In this document: one piece after another, positions 58,078 to 64,000 of the stretch
How positions within the stretch are numbered: the stretch's first letter is position 1
How the letters are laid out: each line of letters opens with the position of its first letter
Assembly (NCBI GenBank): GCA_009809945.1
Contig: WTPW01000026.1
Coordinates: 209,830 to 273,829, forward strand
DNA from: Gigaspora margarita
Lineage: Eukaryota > Glomeromycota > Glomeromycetes > Diversisporales > Gigasporaceae
Length of the DNA stretch: 64,000 nt
Direction: 5' to 3'
Translations under genes and position numbers: made by a program
The notes under the pieces: model-generated
Seen by the model: only the letters and a program-made list of their open reading frames with translations
Told to the model about the DNA's origin: nothing
The model's database searches: none

Positions 58078-60583
58078 ATGCCAACATTAACTTCTTCAGA
58101 AGAACCTGATAGCTATAATATGGATGTCTACTATTCCAAATATAGAGACCATTATGGAATTGGAATGAATGAAAACAACCCAAGCTCATTAAAAGTTCTT
58201 TCACCTAGCTTTAATCCAGAATCATGTGATATTCAAGGCAATAAAAAACAACACTACTTCCAAGTTCCAGAGCAACCTACTATTGNCACATGCTATTGCA
58301 AAAANTATCATACTAGCTTTANTTCTCAATNTTACAGAATTAACCATCCAACTAAAATTGGCCAACCTTCAACTCAAACTACAACTTCAATTTCTGCTAA
58401 AAAATTCAAAAAAATTAGTGATGAACTTCCATCCTCGCCAAATACCAAAACATCTAAACAACTAGAATTACATACTGCCAATCCAAAATTGTTATTTCCA
58501 GGCTTTCAAACAGACAAAACNCCTACTGCAATTATTGCTTACTCTCAANACTACNATACATGTTATATTTGTAAAATCAAAAATATTCCATGTGTAGCTA
58601 CAGAACAAAGTAGTCATGCTCCAGACTATGCTGTAGCTTGTCTCTTTAGGAATTTTTGCATACTTCACTGAACTTGTGCTCCACAAATTCTTNATATTAA
58701 ACTCAAACNACTCAATNCTAAAGCTCNACTTACACTTGANCAAANATCCTTAATNGTTNTTCTTAAACTTCAACAAATGTCTTCTGTAGATAAAAAAGCT
58801 ATATACCATTCTTTCTTTCAAAAAATTAAAGACTCTAACCAGACCAAAGAAGAAACAAAAAAGCCAAAACAATCAAGAGATACTTCTAATGATTTAGACT
58901 GGTTCAAAGAATATTCAGTAACACCAGAAATGGAACAAAATATGAAATTCAGTAACACCTTAGCCTACCAAATTCTAGGTTTTGTTAAATCTCATCTTAT
59001 TGATGTTTATCCAGGAAAAATTACCAGACCTGCTACTGAAAATACACCTGAATCTAAATTTAACTACAAGTATTTAATTAAAGCTATGGCTAGTAAAAGA
59101 CCTAAATTTCTCACTGATCTTATATATGAAGCAACCCCTCTATTGTCAAATCAATTACAATTTCATTTGAGTTTATTCACTCAACATTTGTTGATTTACT
59201 TAAAGAGTTCACTACTTCTTTATTTACNCAACTCAATTATCCCAAAATACTTTCCTCTTACAATTCTATACCTCCTTATTCTATACGTAACCGAAACCAA
59301 GTAGCATTGAATCTTGCTCNTCTACATCTTATTTTACATGACAAATACCAAACAATCAATGACAACAAATTCTATCAAGATTTAAATATATGCCCTATTT
59401 TTCTTAGGCTTCACTACTATATAAGTGAAGATAGCATTAACCAGCCCCTTTTCAAAATTCAAAATGATACCAAATTCAACATTAACATTGCTCTCAATAT
59501 TCCTAAGAAACAATTTTTGCAATCTTTTAAAATTCCTTCTCTTAAACCATATTTAACAAACTTTAATATATAGTTTGAAAAGTTTTTTGAAACCTATAAA
59601 CGACAATTTACAAAAATTGATCAAAAGAAAACATATAACTATATTAAGCACCAAATTGCACTCAAACTTAGTGATATATGCAAAGCACTTCTCCTATTAG
59701 AATTTAAAATTACATCTATTGACTCCTTACATGAATGAATTCAACTGTGTTTCAAGCAGCACTTTACCATATTTATACCTGCAATTCAGAAAATTGCTCT
59801 ACATTGCTTCAGATATTGAGCATAATGTTCAAAACTTATATACATCTTTCTTTACAGAATCCTTTGAACATTTTCCAGCTCCTCAAAATTTACCTCCTAA
59901 ACCCAAATACCTTATCCTACTCTCGATTTTTCAATTTTTGATAAAGAAGCACAACATGCTGCTATATTTCAAAAATGAACACCAATTTCTCTATTTTGAC
60001 AACTAGCTACTGAAACTGAACAACAATTTCTNGAACTTAATAATCTCAACAAAGAAGAAACTAATCAAGTATGACTTAGTTTCTATTTCTATAATTTCTT
60101 CAATTGATAACCTTAGTCTTCATAGTACAATTAAAAAAATTACTGCTAAACCAATTGATACTGACTTTNTAGCTAGAGTAATGACCTACTTCTATATTCT
60201 CAAGGAAGATAAGACATCTATTGCATCTATTCAAGATGCATATAACAAAAAGTTTTACCCAGAAGCTCAAAAAATTATATTTGATAAATTTAAGGTCCAA
60301 TTCAAAAAACCAAGTATCAAATCCATCTTTTATAATCCCTTCAAGTACTAAAATTAATTCCAAAAGCAAATCTTCAGTACAAACAAATACTAATACAACT
60401 AATGATTCCACCAACTCACAAACCAATCTTCTACCAACTTAACAACCTTCAAACTCATCTAGTGAATTGGATGATGATGTTATTATGTCAGATACAAATA
60501 ATATAGAAAATGTTTCTAACTCAAACTCTAATATACAACAAGAATCCCATATTACAACATCTTCATATAATCCTTTTCAATAA
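58078..60583 (+). pseudogene. LINE-2 ORF1
   Basis: The ATG at 58078 follows a caatacaatg context. Near residues 70-75 and 160-172 lie Cys motifs (TCYCK, TCYICKIKNIPC) that may form a small zinc-binding unit. The frame passes a TGA at 58672, continues to TLAYQILGFVKSHL and then shifts frame near 59150. It reaches an acidic Ser/Asn-rich tail ending NPFQ with TAA at 60581-60583. Stops include 59571-59573 (TAG) and a TGA near 59736 in LHE*IQLC, where Trp is likely. About 835 codons if intact, long for a LINE ORF1. Expected role: binding element RNA. Confidence 0.75.
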
Positions 60584-61608
60584 ATATTTTTGTAGACCAC
60601 ATGAATGCAGCTACCACTTCTGAAATAATGATGTCCTCCACTTTTAGTAGGCCATTTTCAGAAGAGAATGAGGTAAGTTAACAGGTAGTCAAGTCCATTT
60701 ACGCAGAGGACCAGGTTTATGACAGTCATACCCAATGTACAGAGCAGGCTATGGTATCCTGTGCAGCTGTGAGAACCGAGCTTGAAACAGCGAGCACTTC
60801 TACAGGAATTAATCCTTGTACTTCAAATACCATTTCATCATACCATGCTGAAGTACAATCTCAATACCATACCCATTTATCATCACCTATACAGCAACAT
60901 AGTTCTACTCACTCTATAGAACAAGAAACATATAATAAATATGAATTGTTATTAGATAGTTCTGATAACAATTCTAATATATCAACTACACATACTAATA
61001 CTACACAAAGAACAAATATTAACTTCTATCCTAATCCACTTGAAATCTATGATCCATCAATATGCTACAACAAATTTTTATACCATTACAGACTACACTC
61101 TTTACCTTCACCACAAACTTTTGGTTCCTTTTCAACCTATTTACAAGAGGAATATCCAATGTTTTATACAGAACAATATATTAGAATCTCTATTAAATAT
61201 AGTAGGATCGATTATGTTTTTGAAGAAGCACATATTTATTTACTACAAGAGTTTCTTCTACCTAACCACTTCTTTGTACCTTTTGAAGACTTTCATCTTT
61301 TTAATAAGGCCTTACTTAAATCAAAATCTTCTTCTAATTATAACAACCCATTAATACCTCTTGATCTTTCTATTTGTACACATAATGTTCAAGGCTTTAA
61401 TAATATTACCAAAAAACACGTTTGGGAAAATTATTGCTTATCAAATAATTTAAATATTATTAGTATCACTGAAACTAAACTCTCTAGTGCACCTTTCACA
61501 TTCAAAGCTAAACAAACCCAATTTTATTCCTACTTTTGGTCCTGTACTGATAGCTCTAAAGCAGGTACTGCCATTATGATTCGCAACCATCTTACCCCTC
61601 ATATACAT

Positions 61609-61793
61609 AATTGTTCGAAGGACATATACTGTAGAGGCAATAGTAGTCAATGTCTGTGTGTCCGCAAATTACGAATTTTGATTGGCTAGATCAGGTGTAA
61701 CATAAAAAACAACAATCAAAACAATCCAACTAATGCTTATTGGCTTATATTTGGTCCTTCGGACTCTAAATGGTTTCCATTTTCCTAGTATTA
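61609..61793. mobile_element. Small MITE in the LINE-2 endonuclease
   Basis: ttcgaaggac (61614) and gtccttcgga (61754) are inverse complements with one mismatch. LINE-1 reads PHIHKVIIYPGYTIGID, and LINE-2 reads PHIHN, then this block, then IITYPSYAIAID, which places the insertion. The inside carries attttgattggctagatcag and gtgtaacataaaa, words also found in the MITEs at 19735 and 24097. Confidence 0.65.
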
Positions 61794-63408
61794 TTACATA
61801 TCCTAGCTATGCAATAGCTATTGATGTATTTTTTAAATATGATTTTAAGTTTCATATAATTTCTATTTATCTACCCTCTAATAACTCACAAGAGAGACTT
61901 CAAATCCAAGACACTATTATTCAATGGATTCAACAAGCAATTTCATTAAATATTCAGCCAATAGTTTTAGGAGACTTTAATGCCTCTGATGACTCTATTT
62001 TAACTAGTAATTCCAAATTTAAATTGCTCCAATTCCTTTCTTATAATAACATGACCAATTTGGCAACTCATACTAATTCATCCCAACCTACTTGGTATAG
62101 CTCTAGATACCAAAATGAAATAGATTATATTTGAACTCATGACCCTCTTCTTCCTTACTTACTAACTTTTGAAATTGATGACTTAGACTTTTCAACCTCT
62201 AGTGACCACAAGATTCTCATATCTTACTGGTCCTTTCTCTATGCATTTACTGGATATACTAGACATAAATGCAAAACACGTAGAAGAATCTTCAATTATA
62301 AACTAATTACAAATGAAACATGGCAGGCTTTTGCTAACCAGGTTTTATCTAATCTCATATCCCATAACACACCTACTATTTCTACTTCTGAATCACTTGA
62401 AACTACTTGGCATAGACTACAAACTAGTATTATTAATGCAGCACTTATACATATTCCTAACAAAAAATTTGCTGTACGTAACTTTCATCACTCCTTCTCA
62501 TCCAAAGCTACCCTTCTACACTATAATCTTAAAAAGCTTAATAGTATTATTAAGCAAACTAAATACTCTCTTAATTCTGGTACACCTATTCCTCTTTATT
62601 ACAATTCTACTATTACTTATCTAAATTCAACACATCAACTCNAACTTNCACCAATTCCTTCACAATCNAATCTTATANCTAACTGGATTACCAATGCCAA
62701 AGAAGCATGGAAGAGCCTATATCATACACGTAATCTGGAAAACATCAAATATACTTGTCAACAAATACTTGAATCTATTAATACCAGATGTTCTAAACTG
62801 GTTACTTACCCAAATTTATGATTAATAGTATCTTTAATTGACATAAAGGTCCTGTTAGAATTAACAACATTAAAAGTAATAATGCTATTATTACTGAGTC
62901 CTCAACTATTAAAACACATATTCAGAACCATTTTGATGAATAGACTGCACCCAGACAAATTAATGAGCATTTATTTAATTCACACTGGGCAAATGAATAT
63001 CTTCCAAAACAGAATATTGACTCAAGTTGGTATTCTGAAGCTCTTCACTCTTTTACTATTAAAGAAATTCTTGATACTTTATCACAACTTCCTAACAACA
63101 AAGCATGTAGCCCCTCTGGAATCAGTTATGAGATGATTAAACACTCTGGAACTAATGTTTACTTGCTATTATATTTCTCTTTAATCGATGCTAACAGCCC
63201 AAACAGTTCCCAAACAATGAAAAGAGGGTCATATTTTTCCCATCTCCAAAAAACCAATTTTTGATGATAACTTAACTAATACCCGACCTATTAGTTTAGT
63301 AGAGCATATTAGAAAACTTTATACCAAACTTCTTACTAATCGGCTTAACAAAATATTTACACAATATAATATTCTTTCACTTTACAATTATATTGCACTA
63401 CCTGGTAA

Positions 63409-63574
63409 GGGGCATGCTATTTATTACGTACATTTTACCATGGATACATAGTCAAAGGTAGTGATCACGTCTATATATTATATTAAGCAATCTGAATTAG
63501 ATAAAGTGATCACACCATACATGGATGAGGGTAGCTACTAAGTAAAAAATATTACGTAATAAATGGCATGCCAC
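63409..63574. mobile_element. Harbinger-type MITE, 166 bp, TAA target duplication
   Basis: Starts ggggcatgctatttattacg and ends cgtaataaatggcatgccac, with TAA at 63406-63408 and 63575-63577. The interrupted RT codons (Leu-Pro-Gly-Asn-Ser-Thr) are restored when the element and one TAA are left out, in agreement with LPENSTSIP in LINE-1. A 3-bp TAA duplication and GGG-type ends fit PIF/Harbinger. A diverged copy lies at 34925-35081. Confidence 0.9.
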
Positions 63575-64000
63575 TAATAGTACCTCTATACCTATACATA
63601 TTTTTAATAATATTATAGAAGATTCTAATTGCAACCACAAGCCACTTTGGCTTATATCCCAAGACATGAGCAAAGCCTATGACTCAGTTCAATTTGACCT
63701 ATTTACTAAATCACTATCTCGTATTTGTATACCATCAATACTTATTAATATCCTTTCTAATCTTNTATTCAACNGATACAATCGAGTAATTACAAATCTG
63801 GGTCTTACTAATTTTTACTNAGTTAAACATGGTATTGATCAAGGAGAAACTATAACACCTCTTTTTTGGAGAATTTACTATGACCCACTTATTAGCTATA
63901 TTGCTACCCAGTTCACTAGTTATACTTTACAAACTTCTTGGAAAACCAACCTTACTTTATCACAAACACATCATCTTAAATGCTCTATATCTGTTTTAGC

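Larger units (their letters stand above)
57860..64000 (+). mobile_element. LINE-2: two-ORF non-LTR retrotransposon, truncated by the window edge
   Basis: Same architecture and sequence family as LINE-1 but opposite strand: 5' region with E-box-like sites, ORF1 58078-60583, 17-base spacer, ORF2 from 60601. The last residues visible (HHLKCSISVL) correspond to those directly before AYMDD in LINE-1, so the catalytic box and RNase H lie beyond the window. Ambiguous bases are frequent, as expected if several copies were merged in assembly. Confidence 0.85.
60601..64000 (+). pseudogene. LINE-2 ORF2: endonuclease and partial reverse transcriptase
   Basis: The ATG at 60601 gives a frame with one TAA at 60679-60681, then open to 61689. 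Endonuclease landmarks: ICTHNVQGFN (61375), SITETKL (61463), AIMIRNHL, VLGDFNASDD (61967), SSRYQNEIDYI with TGA at 62132, and SSDHKILISYW (62198). RT landmarks: WYSEALHSFTIKEIL (63030), NNKACSPSGISYEMIK (63097), RPISLVEHIRKL (63283), LWLISQDMSKAYDSV (63648) and DQGETITPLFW (63838). Two MITEs interrupt it (61609-61793 and 63409-63574). The N-terminal 190 residues are Ser/Thr/Gln-rich and without known domain. Not functional as it stands. Confidence 0.9.

Overview
The window is very AT-rich eukaryotic DNA in which almost everything recognisable is a transposable element, an element fragment or a simple or tandem repeat. I see no intact host gene. The best guess for the source is an arbuscular mycorrhizal fungus (Glomeromycotina, Rhizophagus or Gigaspora type). 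The evidence is extreme AT content, short GT-AG introns, a Tnp2-type transposase with an N-terminal C-x2-C zinc motif, EN-RT-RNaseH LINEs, a decayed protein kinase with a Sel1 repeat, and GC-rich words such as gcgaagcg and ggcgcagccgcc. This is inference from family vocabulary, not a database result. Scattered single Ns and one 79-N gap point to a draft assembly.

Layout. 0.3-1.7 kb: an unrecognised decayed coding sequence interrupted by a hAT-type MITE. 3.9-6.6 kb: two back-to-back pogo-like TIR elements; one holds a fold-back element, the other a 328-bp tandem array of alternating palindromes. 6.65-11.5 kb, minus strand: a Tnp2-family transposase pseudogene with at least three introns, split by a 655-bp TA-flanked MITE and a 313-bp MITE with a perfect 9-bp target duplication. 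13-17 kb: a kinase/Sel1 pseudogene fragment and a second unrecognised spliced pseudogene. 17.7-35 kb: no coding capacity, but MITEs of at least nine types, dimeric 176- and 181-bp repeats, A-rich tracts and degenerate minisatellites.

35.5-52.3 kb is a large symmetric structure. Two collinear inverted arms of about 1.7 kb (the right one interrupted) enclose about 12 kb. Inside is LINE-1 (38.2-48.0 kb, minus strand), bordered by a 74-bp direct repeat and itself carrying three MITEs. 52.6-55.4 kb is one hAT-like element opened by nested insertions. 57.8-64.0 kb is LINE-2 (plus strand), a relative of LINE-1 that runs off the window just before its catalytic YxDD box.

How the parts relate. LINE-1 and LINE-2 share a two-ORF design: ORF1 with Cys motifs and a low-complexity tail, then after only 7 or 17 bases ORF2 with endonuclease, reverse transcriptase and, in LINE-1, RNase H. 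Comparing the two copies delimits MITE insertions in LINE-2 and shows where a Trp codon became a stop. No gene here looks functional. The value of the window is as a layered record of transposition, palindrome amplification and C-to-T type decay.
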